The notes under the pieces were generated by a model that had not been told where the DNA came from, did no database searches, and worked only from the letters and a program-made list of their open reading frames with translations. A stretch of 35,347 nucleotides of DNA from Caldilineaceae bacterium (GTDB lineage: Bacteria > Chloroflexota > Anaerolineae > Caldilineales > Caldilineaceae), in the NCBI GenBank assembly GCA_026708085.1, contig JAPOVP010000131.1:1-35347 (forward strand). Direction: 5' to 3'. Below are positions 16,452-26,895 of this stretch, piece after piece (within the stretch, counting starts at the first letter, position 1; each line of letters starts with the position of its first letter). A program made the translations under genes and the position numbers.

Positions 16452-16787
16452 TCCGGCAACGATGTGGAAAGGAGGCACAAGCGCGCCATCCGGTACATCG
16501 CCTTTCCCGCCAAAGATACCGGTAGGGGCGCCCCTTGTGGGTGCCCTTGTACGCCCCCCAGTCTGGGACCGCACCCGGCCACATCTGCCGATAGACAGAT
16601 GTAGCCAAAATGGGATATGATTTGATTGGTCCTTCCGGTGGGCTGCTTTGCAAGTCGGAGAACGCCCAAGCTATCTCCCAAAGGAACGCCTTCAACCGCC
16701 AGCTCGCCTGCAGACTTTCCGTGCCTGTTGAATCCTGGACGCCCTACCCAAGATGTCAACGGAAACTAGAAACTGAAAACTAAAAAC
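16452..16787. repeat. Gene-free stretch with dispersed GTAGGGGCGCCCCTT-type repeat, hairpin and AAAACTGA array
   Basis: The block GGTAGGGGCGCCCCTTGTGG begins at about 16521, and its reverse complement recurs near 35250-35282. ACATCTG and CAGATGT form a short hairpin at about 16581-16602. AAAACTAGAAACTGAAAACT-type units occupy 16761-16787, immediately before the darA start. Frames across the stretch are translations of repeats. Confidence 0.7.
16592..16621 (+). promoter_or_regulatory. Candidate promoter of darA
   Basis: TAGACA (16592-16597, five of six to TTGACA), an 18-base spacer and TATGAT (16616-16621, five of six) lie about 165 bases before darA. It partly overlaps the 16581-16602 hairpin. 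Confidence 0.45.
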
Positions 16788-17117
16788 ATGAAGTTAGTCA
16801 TCGCCATCGTCAACGAAGAAGACAGCCCCAACCTTCTCGACCGCCTAGGACGCCGCGGCTACGCCGCCACCATTACCGGCACTCGAGGCGGCTTCCTTCG
16901 CATAAGCAACGCAACCATCTTCTGCGGCGTCCAGGACGAGCAGGTCGAAGACGTCCTCACCGTCTTCCGCGAAAGCTGCACCAGCCGCGTCCAGTACGTC
17001 ACGCCCCTCCCGCCCGTCATGGAGCCCGGCGAGATGCACATCCCCGCCCCCGTCGAAAAACAGGTCGGCGGCGCTATCATCTTCGTCGTCCCCGTCGACC
17101 ACTTCGAAAAGATATAA
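16788..17117 (+). CDS. darA: Cyclic-di-AMP receptor, PII-like (DarA/PstA family)
   Basis: This 109-residue protein matches the PII-like DarA family (formerly DUF970) along its whole length: KLVIAIVNEED at the start, TITGTRGGFLRISNATIFCG in the middle and PVEKQVGGAIIFVVPVDHFE at the end. Family members form trimers that bind c-di-AMP in the cytosol; the downstream target is unknown even in Bacillus. The TGTRGGFLR and N-T-F-like segment carries the ligand-binding loop. In Firmicutes darA sits beside tmk; here the YfhO/GT39 pair and two gaps separate them. No diadenylate cyclase gene is visible in the window. The ATG follows directly on an AAAACTGA repeat array without a clear ribosome-binding site. 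Confidence 0.9.
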   Translation: MKLVIAIVNEEDSPNLLDRLGRRGYAATITGTRGGFLRISNATIFCGVQDEQVEDVLTVFRESCTSRVQYVTPLPPVMEPGEMHIPAPVEKQVGGAIIFVVPVDHFEKI

Positions 17118-17156
17118 CCGCCCCCCTCCCGCTCCCCCATACCTCCGCAAACAAAA

Positions 17157-17180
17157 AACCTTCAGCTTTCACCGAAGGTT
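17157..17180 (-). terminator. Intrinsic terminator for fmdB (minus strand)
   Basis: AACCTTC (17157-17163) and GAAGGTT (17174-17180) form a 7-bp stem with a 10-base loop. On the minus strand the stem is followed by a run of six T. It lies about 60 bases beyond the fmdB stop and 40 bases after darA, between convergent genes. Confidence 0.65.
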
Positions 17181-17241
17181 CTCTTCGCGGCCCTTAGTGT
17201 CCCTTTGTGGAGAAAAGGTTTTCTTCGTGGATGAATAACCC

Positions 17242-17646
17242 CTACAACGCCCCCATTCCACCCAGTCCCGTATCATCACCACCATCCCCGTCCGGCATCG
17301 AAGACTCAATCGACTCCGGGCTCTCCCCCGACTCCAGACGGTCCACCACCTCCGTCATCTCCTCATCCAGCGGCTCGCCCGTCTCGTCGCTCATCTTGCG
17401 CATGAAATGCGCCAGCGCCCGCGGGTCCTCCTGTTCCAACCCGGACAGCAACGATGCATCCTCCGCCATCGACTCGATCCGGTTCTCCTCCGAACGCAGC
17501 ACCCGCAGCCGGCTCATCAACCGTTGCAGACGCGTCCCCGCGCACTCCGGACACGCCGAAGCTCCCGCCCCCGCCTCCGCCATCGTCCGAAACAGCACGC
17601 TCACCCGCTTCCTGCAGTCAAAACAGAAATACTCGTAAATCGGCAT
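17242..17646 (-). CDS. FmdB-type zinc-ribbon protein
   Basis: The 134-residue protein starts MPIYEYFCFDCRKRV, the signature of the FmdB/CxxC_CxxC_SSSS family, with a four-cysteine zinc ribbon at C8, C11, C32 and C35. The usual family length is 60-110; here an acidic C-terminal extension (residues ~50-134, rich in E, D and S, ending GGDDTGLGGMGAL) is added. The name comes from a putative regulator of formamidase/amidase genes, but function is generally unproven. It faces darA and ends 60 bases before an intrinsic terminator. Its position between darA and gmk on the opposite strand gives no further clue. A degenerate CTTCGCGG/CCTTTGTGG repeat lies between its stop and the terminator. Confidence 0.85.
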   Translation of the reverse strand: MPIYEYFCFDCRKRVSVLFRTMAEAGAGASACPECAGTRLQRLMSRLRVLRSEENRIESMAEDASLLSGLEQEDPRALAHFMRKMSDETGEPLDEEMTEVVDRLESGESPESIESSMPDGDGGDDTGLGGMGAL

Positions 17647-17715
17647 CGGCCCCTCTTCGCCTGACCCCTGACCCTTGCCCTTTAAGCTCGGCGCAGAATC
17701 GATAAGGGCCCAAAT

Positions 17716-17744
17716 TTTTCACTACCATTTATTTGAACTATACT
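17716..17744 (+). promoter_or_regulatory. Candidate promoter of gmk-rhomboid
   Basis: TTTTCA (17716-17721, four of six), a 17-base spacer and TATACT (17739-17744, five of six) lie about 140 bases before the gmk start, in the interval divergent from fmdB. Confidence 0.45.
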
Positions 17745-17844
17745 GATCGGACGCGCAGTTCCCAGTACGGAACTTCCACCCGTCCATCATTATATCCAGC
17801 CGGATTCCTCACCCAAAGTGTACTTGTTGTATAAAAGGTAGGCA

Positions 17845-17881
17845 CCGACCACTGACCACTAACCACTGACCATCGACCACT
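17845..17881. repeat. ACTGACC heptamer array before gmk
   Basis: Five imperfect heptamers of the CCGACCACTGACCACTAACC type end 5 bases before the gmk ATG at 17887. Confidence 0.85.
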
Positions 17882-17886
17882 ATCCC

Positions 17887-18528
17887 ATGTCAGATATTCA
17901 CGACGATGTGACTCCAATCTACGACCGGCAAAATCAACCCCATCCAATCCTGGTGGTGATATCCGGGCCCAGCGGCGTCGGCAAAGATACCACCCTTTCT
18001 CTGATGAAGAAGCGAGACCTCCCCTTCCACTTCGTCGTAACCGCTACCACCCGGCCCCGCCGACCCAATGAGATAGAAGGCGTCGACTACCACTTCGTGT
18101 CCGTCGGCGAATTCGCCGAATTGATCGACACCAATGAGCTCCTGGAGTACGCCGTCGTCTACGGCGACTACAAGGGCATCCCCAAGTCCCACGTGCGCAA
18201 GGCCCTCGCAAGCGGTAAAGACGTCATTCTCCGCATCGACGTGCAGGGCGCCGCCACCATCCGCCGCATCATTCCCGAGGCCGTGACCATCTTCCTTGTC
18301 GCCGAAAACGAAGAGGAGCAGATGCGGCGCCTGCTTGAACGCAAAACCGAAACCCCCGACCGGCTCAAGATGCGCATCGCCACCGCCCGCAAGGAAATGC
18401 AGCATCTGCAGGATTTCCACTATGTCGTCGTCAACCGCGACGACCGCCAGGAAGAGACAGTCGACAAGGTGATCAGCATCATTCAGGCCGAAAAATGTCG
18501 CGTCGACTGGTCGCCCATCAATCTGTAG
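17887..18528 (+). CDS. gmk: Guanylate kinase
   Basis: Gmk converts GMP to GDP with ATP in the cytosol. The 213-residue length is typical. The P-loop SGPSGVGKDT lies at residues 26-35, with Asp replacing the more common Ser before Thr. GMP-binding features follow: TATTRPRRPNEIEGVDYHFV, ELLEYAVVYGDYKGIP and the ILRIDVQGA stretch, then the LID region RLLERKTETPD. The first ~19 residues (MSDIHDDVTPIYDRQ) are an extension before the usual start; no better internal ATG exists. The stop is 7 bases before the rhomboid GTG start, so these two genes form an operon. Heptamer repeats occupy the usual ribosome-binding position. Confidence 0.95.
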   Translation: MSDIHDDVTPIYDRQNQPHPILVVISGPSGVGKDTTLSLMKKRDLPFHFVVTATTRPRRPNEIEGVDYHFVSVGEFAELIDTNELLEYAVVYGDYKGIPKSHVRKALASGKDVILRIDVQGAATIRRIIPEAVTIFLVAENEEEQMRRLLERKTETPDRLKMRIATARKEMQHLQDFHYVVVNRDDRQEETVDKVISIIQAEKCRVDWSPINL

Positions 18529-18535
18529 ACCGGCC

Positions 18536-19354
18536 GTGATAAGCATCTTCGGCCCCCCGCCTCGCGCCGCCGGCCCGCCGCCCGCGCCAACCTTCTACAT
18601 CCCCCTCGTCCCCCCGCGCGTCAGCCGCGCCCTGATCGCCGTCAACCTCCTCGTCTTCGCCGCCACCTTCATCTACGGGCTGCTCGAATTCCGCGTCTGG
18701 AACGGTCCCACCGACCTGCGCGTCCTCTGTGCCCTCGGCATGAAGTCCAACTGGCATATCCTGCAGGGCGAGAACTGGCGGCTCTTCACCGCCATGTTCC
18801 TCCACATCGGCCCCATCCATCTCATCTCCAACCTGATCGGCCTCTTCTGGCTCGGCCCCATCATCGAAGGCCATTTCGGTCACATGCGCTTCACCATCAT
18901 CTACCTTCTCGGCGGCCTCCTCGGCAGCATCGCCAGCTACGCCTTCTCGCCCGCCCCCTCCGCAGGCGCATCCGGCGCCGTCTTCGCCCTCCTCGGCGCA
19001 ACCATCATCTACTTCTATCGTTTTCGGGATAATATGGGCCGGCAGGGGCGGTCCATGCTCCAGTCCGCCCTCGCCATCCTGGTCATCAACCTGTTTCTCG
19101 GCTTCTCGGTCGCCAACGTCGACAACTGGGGCCATATGGGCGGCCTCGCCGGCGGCGCCATAATCGCCATCGGCCTCCTGCCCCGCTACCGTCCGCCCTC
19201 CGTCCTCAGCTTCGGCCGCCAGCCCCTCGTCCGCGACCCCCGCATCGTCCGCGGCCTGTCCTGGACCCTCCTCTGCGTGCTCCTCTTCTACGCCGCCTTC
19301 CAGGCCGCAACTCTCATCGCCTCCCCCTCCAGGTTCGCAGCCTTCCTCTGCTGA
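18536..19354 (+). CDS. Rhomboid-family intramembrane serine protease
   Basis: This 272-residue membrane protein starts at GTG 18536, 7 bases after gmk. It has the rhomboid six-helix layout. The HIGPIHLISN loop lies at residues 90-99 with the conserved Asn99. The catalytic serine is S146 in GASGAVF and the catalytic histidine H200 in NWGHMGGLAGG. Rhomboids cleave transmembrane segments of other membrane proteins; the substrate is unknown. The N-terminus is Pro-rich and cytoplasmic, and a seventh hydrophobic segment near residues 238-262 follows a basic loop. All key residues are intact, so activity is likely. Confidence 0.93.
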   Translation: MISIFGPPPRAAGPPPAPTFYIPLVPPRVSRALIAVNLLVFAATFIYGLLEFRVWNGPTDLRVLCALGMKSNWHILQGENWRLFTAMFLHIGPIHLISNLIGLFWLGPIIEGHFGHMRFTIIYLLGGLLGSIASYAFSPAPSAGASGAVFALLGATIIYFYRFRDNMGRQGRSMLQSALAILVINLFLGFSVANVDNWGHMGGLAGGAIIAIGLLPRYRPPSVLSFGRQPLVRDPRIVRGLSWTLLCVLLFYAAFQAATLIASPSRFAAFLC

Positions 19355-19500
19355 TCCCCCACCCTCAACACCCTGCATCCCTATCGTTACCAAAAAAGCC
19401 TGAATACTCAGCCAAAAACAGTTCGCGACCCGAACGAGGCGAGCGAAGTTATCTCTCTCCTCGGCTTTTTGGGCGGTCAGCCGCAAGCGGCCTCCCTTGT

Positions 19501-19519
19501 GCGGGGGCTCCGCCCCCGC
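19501..19519. terminator. GC-rich hairpin between convergent genes
   Basis: GCGGGGGC (19501-19508) and GCCCCCGC (19512-19519) form a perfect 8-bp stem with a TCC loop, between the rhomboid gene and the oppositely oriented Fe-S gene. No U-run follows. The rest of the 19355-19632 gap contains a CGAACGAGGCGAGCGAAGTT motif and a CCAAAAA/TTTTTGG pair about 60 bases apart; no gene is seen. ACTGACC units at about 19619-19645 run into the 3' end of the Fe-S gene. Confidence 0.45.
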
Positions 19520-19632
19520 AACGCCCCCTCTCCTAAAACATGCCTCATCCACCGTGTGTATTCTTTTCCAGCAATTTGTCTATCCAACGGTGCCTACGCC
19601 CCCACTCGCCGTCTCAGCTCACTGACCACTGA

Positions 19633-21672
<2,040 letters not shown>

Positions 21673-21814
21673 ATCAGTTCACACTCGCTTCCAAATATCA
21701 TGCAGGTAACAGCTTCCCCGCCCTATGCCCCTTCCCCGCAGGAGCCCACGGCACAATTATACACACCCCCACAAAGTAGCGCAGCAGCCCCAACCCGCCT
21801 ATACTTCAGTGTTA

Positions 21815-21853
21815 ACTGACCACTGACCACTGACCACTGACCACTGACCACTG
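21815..21853. repeat. ACTGACC heptamer array before the MFS gene
   Basis: Five near-perfect copies of the heptamer GACCACT end 9 bases before ATG 21862, in the divergent interval between the Fe-S and MFS genes. Confidence 0.95.
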
Positions 21854-21861
21854 CCTTCCCA

Positions 21862-23208
21862 ATGCTCGGAACGATAATCCCTGCCCGCCGGTTCGCCATC
21901 GCCATGGTGCGCCGCATGTTGCAGGCCGACCTGCCCGCCGATGTCCGCTCGGATGAGGACGTCGAGGCCGAGGCGTGGCGCAACTACAACTGGAACTTCA
22001 CCGTACACGTCACCGATGGCGCCTTCTTCCTGCTCGCCCAGAGCCTCATGTCGCCAACCACCATCCTCCCATTCTTCGTCAGCAGGCTGACCGACAACCC
22101 CTTTTTCTTCGGCCTGCTCGCAATGATCGCCAACGGCGGCTGGTACTTCCCCCAACTCCTCACCGCCGGCACAATCGAACGTACCGACCGCAAAAAGCCC
22201 TGGCTCATCAATCTCGGCTTCTTCCTTGAGCGCCTGCCGCTTATCCTGCTCACCGCAACAACGCTCCTCGCGGTCCGCTCGCCCGCCTGGGCACTGGGCC
22301 TCTTCTTCCTCGCATTTGCCATCTACAACCTCGGCGCCGGCATCATCGCCCCCGCCTGGCAAGACCTGCTCGCAGTCTGTTTTCCCGCCACCCGCCGCGG
22401 CCGCCTCATGGGCGTAACCATGTTCGTCGGTGGCATCACCGGCGCGCTCGGCGCCCTCGGCAGCAGCCGCATTCTCGCCACCCTGTCCTTTCCCAGCAAC
22501 TTTCTCCTCCTCTTCGGGCTGGCAACTATTCTCATGTTCCTCGGCTGGGCCGTCCTCGCCCTCACCCGCGAACCCGTGCGGCAGGTTCCCCGTACCGCCG
22601 AAAACCGCCTCCGCATCTGGACCAGGCTCGGCCGCATCCTGCGCCGCGATCGTAACTTCCGCCGCTTCCTCACCGCCCGCGGCCTGCTCGCCGTCGGCGG
22701 CATGGGCATGGCCTTCGTCACAGCGGCCGCCATCAGCAAATGGGACGTCTCCGGCGGCACCGTCGGCAGCTACACCGTCGCCCTCCTTGTCGGCCAGTCC
22801 GCCAGTAATCTCCTCTTCGGCCTCCTCGCCGACCGCAAAGGACACAAAGTTGCGCTCGTGCTCGGCGGGCTCGCCGCCGCCTCGGGCTATGTTATCGCCG
22901 GGCTGGCCGCCTTGCCGCTTCTCTACTATCTTGTCTTTGTCCTCCTCGGCGTCTACTTCAGCTCCACCTTCATCTCCGGCCTCATGATCGTACTCGAATT
23001 CACCGGGCCCGAGCAGCGCCCCACCTACGTCGGCATCACCAACTCCATCATCGGCACCATCAACGTCGTCATCCCCCTCCTTGGCGGCTGGCTGGCCACC
23101 ATAAGCTACGGCTACCTCTTCGCCCTCAGCGCCGCCGCCGGCCTGCTCGGCGTCCTGCTCATGGCCTTCTGGGTAGCAGACCCCCGCCATGCCGCCGAAA
23201 ACGCCTGA
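21862..23208 (+). CDS. Major facilitator superfamily transporter
   Basis: The 448-residue protein has about twelve hydrophobic segments after a ~45-residue charged N-terminus (DVRSDEDVEAEAWRNYNWN). A GTIERTDRKKPWLI loop after the first pair of helices and LADRKGHKVALVLGG in the second half are MFS signature A-like loops, and RRGRLMGVTMFVGG lies between helices 4 and 5. Substrate is unknown; drug or sugar export families are possible. An ATG at 21904 is an alternative start. The gene is divergent from the Fe-S oxidoreductase and 62 bases upstream of the sucrase/ferredoxin-like gene on the same strand. No Shine-Dalgarno is visible because the heptamer array lies there. Confidence 0.88.
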   Translation: MLGTIIPARRFAIAMVRRMLQADLPADVRSDEDVEAEAWRNYNWNFTVHVTDGAFFLLAQSLMSPTTILPFFVSRLTDNPFFFGLLAMIANGGWYFPQLLTAGTIERTDRKKPWLINLGFFLERLPLILLTATTLLAVRSPAWALGLFFLAFAIYNLGAGIIAPAWQDLLAVCFPATRRGRLMGVTMFVGGITGALGALGSSRILATLSFPSNFLLLFGLATILMFLGWAVLALTREPVRQVPRTAENRLRIWTRLGRILRRDRNFRRFLTARGLLAVGGMGMAFVTAAAISKWDVSGGTVGSYTVALLVGQSASNLLFGLLADRKGHKVALVLGGLAAASGYVIAGLAALPLLYYLVFVLLGVYFSSTFISGLMIVLEFTGPEQRPTYVGITNSIIGTINVVIPLLGGWLATISYGYLFALSAAAGLLGVLLMAFWVADPRHAAENA

Positions 23209-23270
23209 CTTGCGCCCCGTGCCCGTTCATGGTAGAAATTCAAAAAAGCGCCTACCCAACGGAGACAAAA

Positions 23271-24215
23271 ATGACCCAGAGCCAATACTGTTCCCAACTC
23301 TCAATTACCTCCGGCGAACAAATCTACGGCACCGCCGGCAACGCCACCGATGTCTGGTTTGTGCTCGAATACCCCGCCGTCTGGGGCGCCAAGGCCATGG
23401 AAGAGAGCAAGCTGGACGACGCGCTCAAAGAGCACCTGCAGCAGGCCGTCGCCGCCACACCCGGTTCCCGCCTCCAGCTCATCAAACACGCAGAATCCCG
23501 CAACGGCTCCGGCCTCAGCTTCTTCATCGGCCTCTCCCAAGAGGAAGACGCCGCCTTATATCGCTTCCAGCTGGCCGATTTCACCGAACTCGCCGCCATG
23601 GACCTGCCCGCCATGGTGACCGAAATGCGCACCGACCCCGCGCGCTACGCCGCCCACAAACACGACGAACCCCTCTTCCTCGTCTGCACCAACGGCAGCC
23701 GCGACCGCTGCTGCGCCACCCTCGGCGTCCCCGTCTACCTCACCATGGCCGCCTACGCCGGCGACCAGGTCTGGCAGACCACCCACACCGGCGGCCACCG
23801 CTTCGCCGCCACCATGATCGTCCTGCCGCACGGCCTCTACTACGGCCGCCTCAGCGCCGAAGACGCCCTGCCCATCGTCGACTCATACAACGCCGGCGAC
23901 GTCTACGCCCTCGACCACTACCGCGGCCGCTCCTGCTATAAGGCCCCTGTCCAGGCCGCCGAATACTACCTGCGCGCCGAAACCCACCGGCAGTCGCTCG
24001 ACGCCTTCTCCCTCCTCGACGCCGGCAACGAAGACGATGTCTGGACCTGCCGCTTCCGCTCCAACGACGACGACGACATCGTCCACGAGCTCTCCGTCCT
24101 CGCCGAAGAGTCGGAGTTCGCCAACCCGTTGAGTTGCCGCGCATCGGCCTCCATCGAGCGCGTCCCCCAATTCCGTCTGCTCTCCCACTCCGTCAACGCC
24201 CCCACCCCCGCCTGA
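23271..24215 (+). CDS. Sucrase/ferredoxin-like family protein (thioredoxin-fold Fe-S type)
   Basis: The start is ATG 23271, with GGAG (23261-23264) 6 bases upstream; a frame opening at 23229 lacks this. The 314-residue product carries both signatures of the Suc_Fer-like family: LFLVCTNGSRDRCCA (residues 136-149, cysteines 139, 147, 148) and HTGGHRFAATMIVLPHGLYYGRL (172 onward). The family has a thioredoxin-like fold related to [2Fe-2S] ferredoxins. The name derives from a complementation result in yeast and the true reaction is unknown. The C-terminal ~110 residues are acidic. It follows the MFS gene and may share its transcript. Confidence 0.87.
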   Translation: MTQSQYCSQLSITSGEQIYGTAGNATDVWFVLEYPAVWGAKAMEESKLDDALKEHLQQAVAATPGSRLQLIKHAESRNGSGLSFFIGLSQEEDAALYRFQLADFTELAAMDLPAMVTEMRTDPARYAAHKHDEPLFLVCTNGSRDRCCATLGVPVYLTMAAYAGDQVWQTTHTGGHRFAATMIVLPHGLYYGRLSAEDALPIVDSYNAGDVYALDHYRGRSCYKAPVQAAEYYLRAETHRQSLDAFSLLDAGNEDDVWTCRFRSNDDDDIVHELSVLAEESEFANPLSCRASASIERVPQFRLLSHSVNAPTPA

Positions 24216-24621
24216 CCTCCGTCACTGCCGCAACATCAGACGACAGGGGTCACTAAGAACGTCACGACGAAGCCACAGTCAATTCACAAACCATTGTGAG
24301 GAGAGCAAAGCCGTTTCTCTCTCCTCACTTTTCTTTACTCACTCCTCGCTTTTGGCGCAACATGCGTTAACTCCTCAGTGAACCACTCTTAAAACACCCG
24401 TTTACCCCTGCCGCAGATAATCCCTCCCAATTTCGTCAAATTTCAGTCTTTTTGTGTGCTACACTTTTGCGGTGTGCAGCGTTGCGGCAAGCCTTGCAAG
24501 CGCGTACCTGTTTACGACCCCTGCCGGCTCCGGTCCTCATGGAGCGCTGACTAACTCCGTAACAGGCCTAGTAAAGAAGAGATGTGTCAATCAATCTATA
24601 TAACTGGAAAGGGAGTATTTC
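24216..24621. promoter_or_regulatory. Gene-free stretch with possible extended -10 promoter and structured leader
   Basis: No gene is visible. TGC-TACACT (24457-24465) fits an extended -10 element without a good -35. Downstream, GCGTTGC (24479-24485) pairs with GCAAGCGC (24496-24503) with one bulge, and GCTCC (24527-24531) pairs with GGAGC (24541-24545). These give a leader of about 150 nt that could fold. A GGGAG stands before ATG 24622. The first part (24290-24360) has CTCTCTCCTC-type low complexity similar to that near 19.45 kb. Confidence 0.35.
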
Positions 24622-25659
24622 ATGTTCGTCAAGAATGTCGGAAGGTTGCCGTTGGTATTCGTCCTTCTCGCCGCCCTGCTGCTGACCGCCTGTATGCCGA
24701 TTCAGCCGATGGAAAGCGCAGGCGAAGCCACCGAGCTGACCATCTATTCAGGCCGCAATGAAAATCTGGTAGGGCCTCTTCTGGAGCGCTACCAGGAAGT
24801 GAGCGGCGTTACCGTCAATGTTCGCTATGGCGGCACAGCCGAACTGGCCGCGACAATAATGGAAGAAGGTCAGAACTCACCTGCCGACGTCTTCTTCGGC
24901 CAGGACGCCGGCGCGCTCGGCGCCCTCTCTCTCGCAGGGCGCTTCACGCAGCTGCCCGCAGAGATCCTGGACAGGGTCGATCCCCGCTTCCAGAGCGGTA
25001 GCGGCGACTGGGTCGGCGCCAGCGGACGCGCCCGCGTCTTCGTTTACAACACCGAAATGGTCAGCATGGACGAGCTGCCCAACGACATCTGGGAGCTGAC
25101 AGAGCCCCAGTGGAAGGGGAAGATCGGCTGGGCGCCCACCAATGGCAGCTTCCAGGCCTTCGTCACCGCCGTCCGCGTTCTCGAAGGCGAGGAGCGGGCC
25201 CGCGAATGGCTCGAAGCCATGATCGCCAACGACGTGCAGATCTACGCCAAGAATACGCCCATCGTCGAGGCCACCGGCCGCGGCGAGATCGAGTTGGGCC
25301 TCGTCAATCACTACTATCTCTACAGGTTCCTCGCGGAAGATCCCGATTTCCAGGCCAAGAACCACCACCCGGCCGCCGGTGATGCCGGCGCCATGATCAA
25401 CGTGGCCGGCGCAGCCGTGCTGGATACCGCCAAAGACCAGGCCGCAGCCGAGGCATTCGTCGCCTTTCTGCTCTCAGACGAAGCGCAGACCTACTTCTCC
25501 GAGCAGACCAACGAATATCCCCTCGTAGTCGGCATTCCGACCACGGCCGAAGGGCTCTTACCCCTGGCCGACGTGAACACGCCTGACATCGACCTGACCG
25601 ACCTGGATGATCTGCAAGGAACACTTGAGCTTCTTCAAGAGGTAAACGCGCTGCAGTAA
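24622..25659 (+). CDS. Ferric-iron ABC transporter substrate-binding lipoprotein
   Basis: The 345-residue protein has a lipoprotein signal peptide with lipobox LLTAC (Cys24). The mature part matches the FutA/FbpA/AfuA class: LTIYSGRNENLVGPLLERY at the start, ADVFFGQDAGALGAL, and the iron-ligand region GLVNHYYLYRFL with the paired tyrosines. Such proteins capture Fe3+ outside the membrane and hand it to a permease and ATPase. Neither of these is next to it: the downstream interval contains a hairpin and then an oppositely oriented gene. It is therefore an orphan binding protein. A GGGAG ribosome-binding site precedes the ATG. Regulation by iron is expected for the family but no Fur-type palindrome was recognised. 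Confidence 0.92.
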   Translation: MFVKNVGRLPLVFVLLAALLLTACMPIQPMESAGEATELTIYSGRNENLVGPLLERYQEVSGVTVNVRYGGTAELAATIMEEGQNSPADVFFGQDAGALGALSLAGRFTQLPAEILDRVDPRFQSGSGDWVGASGRARVFVYNTEMVSMDELPNDIWELTEPQWKGKIGWAPTNGSFQAFVTAVRVLEGEERAREWLEAMIANDVQIYAKNTPIVEATGRGEIELGLVNHYYLYRFLAEDPDFQAKNHHPAAGDAGAMINVAGAAVLDTAKDQAAAEAFVAFLLSDEAQTYFSEQTNEYPLVVGIPTTAEGLLPLADVNTPDIDLTDLDDLQGTLELLQEVNALQ

Positions 25660-25688
25660 GGATAAAGTTTGCCTCTTTCACCTCCAAA

Positions 25689-25733
25689 ATACACCCGGCG
25701 GACGCCAACCTCCTCGACGTCCACCGGGTGTGT
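25689..25733 (+). terminator. Hairpin after the iron-binding protein gene
   Basis: ACACCCGG (25691-25698) pairs with CCGGGTGT (25724-25731), extended inward after one mismatch by GGACG/CGTCC, around a 13-base loop. It lies 30 bases after the stop. The following bases are pyrimidine-rich (CCCTCTC), not a pure U-run. From here to 25904 the gap also holds an AAAACTAGAAACTGAAAACT array at 25876-25900. Confidence 0.55.
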
Positions 25734-25875
25734 ATCCCTCTCTATACCAGCTGCAAACAGCTGTTCCGATTCCTTCGTCCCTCTTCAACCCTTCAAAAAT
25801 GCAACTTCAATGCGACACCAGACCTCTCAAAAATACCCTCCAAACCGACCAGCCATCGAGTCCGAGAGGTGTTCA

Positions 25876-25904
25876 CCAAAAACTAGAAACTGAAAACTGC
25901 AGTT
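25876..25904. repeat. AAAACTGA short repeat array at the 3' end of mrp
   Basis: Units of the AAAACTAGAAACTGAAAACT kind end at the stop side of the minus-strand mrp gene. Confidence 0.8.
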
Positions 25905-26741
25905 TCAAACGATCTTCAACTGCGGCTGACTCCCCCCCGACACCGCACGCAGCTGCGCCACCACCTTCTGCGCCAGTTCGCCAAACGTGCGCGCCGCCGC
26001 GCCCGCGGGGTTGGCCGCAACGATCGGCCTGCCCCGGTCGCCCGACGCGCTGATCTCGGCCTCCAGGGCGACAACGGCCAGCAGGTCCGTGCCCAGTTCG
26101 CGGGCCGCGGTCTCGCCGCCGCCGCTGCCAAAGACCTCCCCGCTCATATTCTCAATCACGCCCAGGATCGGCACCTCGAGCTGCTCGAACGCGGCCGCGC
26201 CGCGTCGCGCATCCGCAACCGACACCATCTGCGGCATCGTTACGATCAGGCCGCCGGTCAGCGGCGCGATCTGCGCCAGCGAAAGCTGCGCGTCCCCCGT
26301 GCCCGGCGGCAGGTCCACGATCAGATAGTCCAGCTCGCCCCAGCGCACGTCGGTGAACAGCTGCTGGATCGCCTTGTGCAGCATCGGCCCCCGCCAGATC
26401 AGCGCCTGCTCCGGCGGCAGCAGGAAGCCCATGCTCATGAAGCGCACGCCATGCGCCTCCGCTGGGATCAGCTTGCCCGCCTCCACCGGCGGCATCTCGT
26501 CCACGCCCATCATGATCGGAATGTTCGGCCCGTATATGTCCGCATCCAGCAGCCCAACCGCTGCGCCCGTCTGCGCCAGGCTCACCGCCAGATTGACGCT
26601 GACCGTGCTCTTGCCCACGCCGCCCTTGCCGCTCGCCACCGCGACGATATTCTTGATCTTTATCCCCAGCTTCGCCTCAATCCGCGGGTCAGCAGGGACC
26701 CCGCCCGCCGCGCCGCCACTGTCGTTATTTCCACTGGCCAT
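25905..26741 (-). CDS. mrp: Mrp/ApbC-type P-loop ATPase lacking the CxxC motif
   Basis: The 278-residue protein is an Mrp/NBP35-type ATPase, a family that carries and transfers Fe-S clusters. The deviant Walker A is [10 protein letters not shown] (37-46), followed by [14 protein letters not shown] (66-79), [15 protein letters not shown] and [18 protein letters not shown] (138-155). In most members the IENMS block is followed by a CxxC that bridges a 4Fe-4S cluster between two subunits. Here residues 196-210 read [15 protein letters not shown], with no cysteine at all. The N-terminal DUF59/MIP18 domain of many Mrps is also absent. Cluster binding is therefore questionable, though the ATPase looks complete. 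It lies upstream of a minus-strand redox gene run. An AGGA is seen before the ATG. Confidence 0.9.
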   Translation of the reverse strand: MASGNNDSGGAAGGVPADPRIEAKLGIKIKNIVAVASGKGGVGKSTVSVNLAVSLAQTGAAVGLLDADIYGPNIPIMMGVDEMPPVEAGKLIPAEAHGVRFMSMGFLLPPEQALIWRGPMLHKAIQQLFTDVRWGELDYLIVDLPPGTGDAQLSLAQIAPLTGGLIVTMPQMVSVADARRGAAAFEQLEVPILGVIENMSGEVFGSGGGETAARELGTDLLAVVALEAEISASGDRGRPIVAANPAGAAARTFGELAQKVVAQLRAVSGGSQPQLKIV

Positions 26742-26895
26742 AATAGTTTCCTATCCCTCGAATCCCGGCATGCCGCCGGAATGTTGAATGCCTGCCGCTA
26801 CCTTACTCTGCCCCTATTCGCCTGTCAAAAAAAGAACCATCGCTCTGCGCATCCATATTCACCGGTACCGCATCAGCTTCCGTAACCCCTGCAGT

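Noticed and set aside
21799..23190. 463-codon minus-strand frame opposite the MFS gene
   Set aside because: Low-complexity Glu/Gly/Ala-rich shadow; the plus strand encodes a full set of membrane helices.
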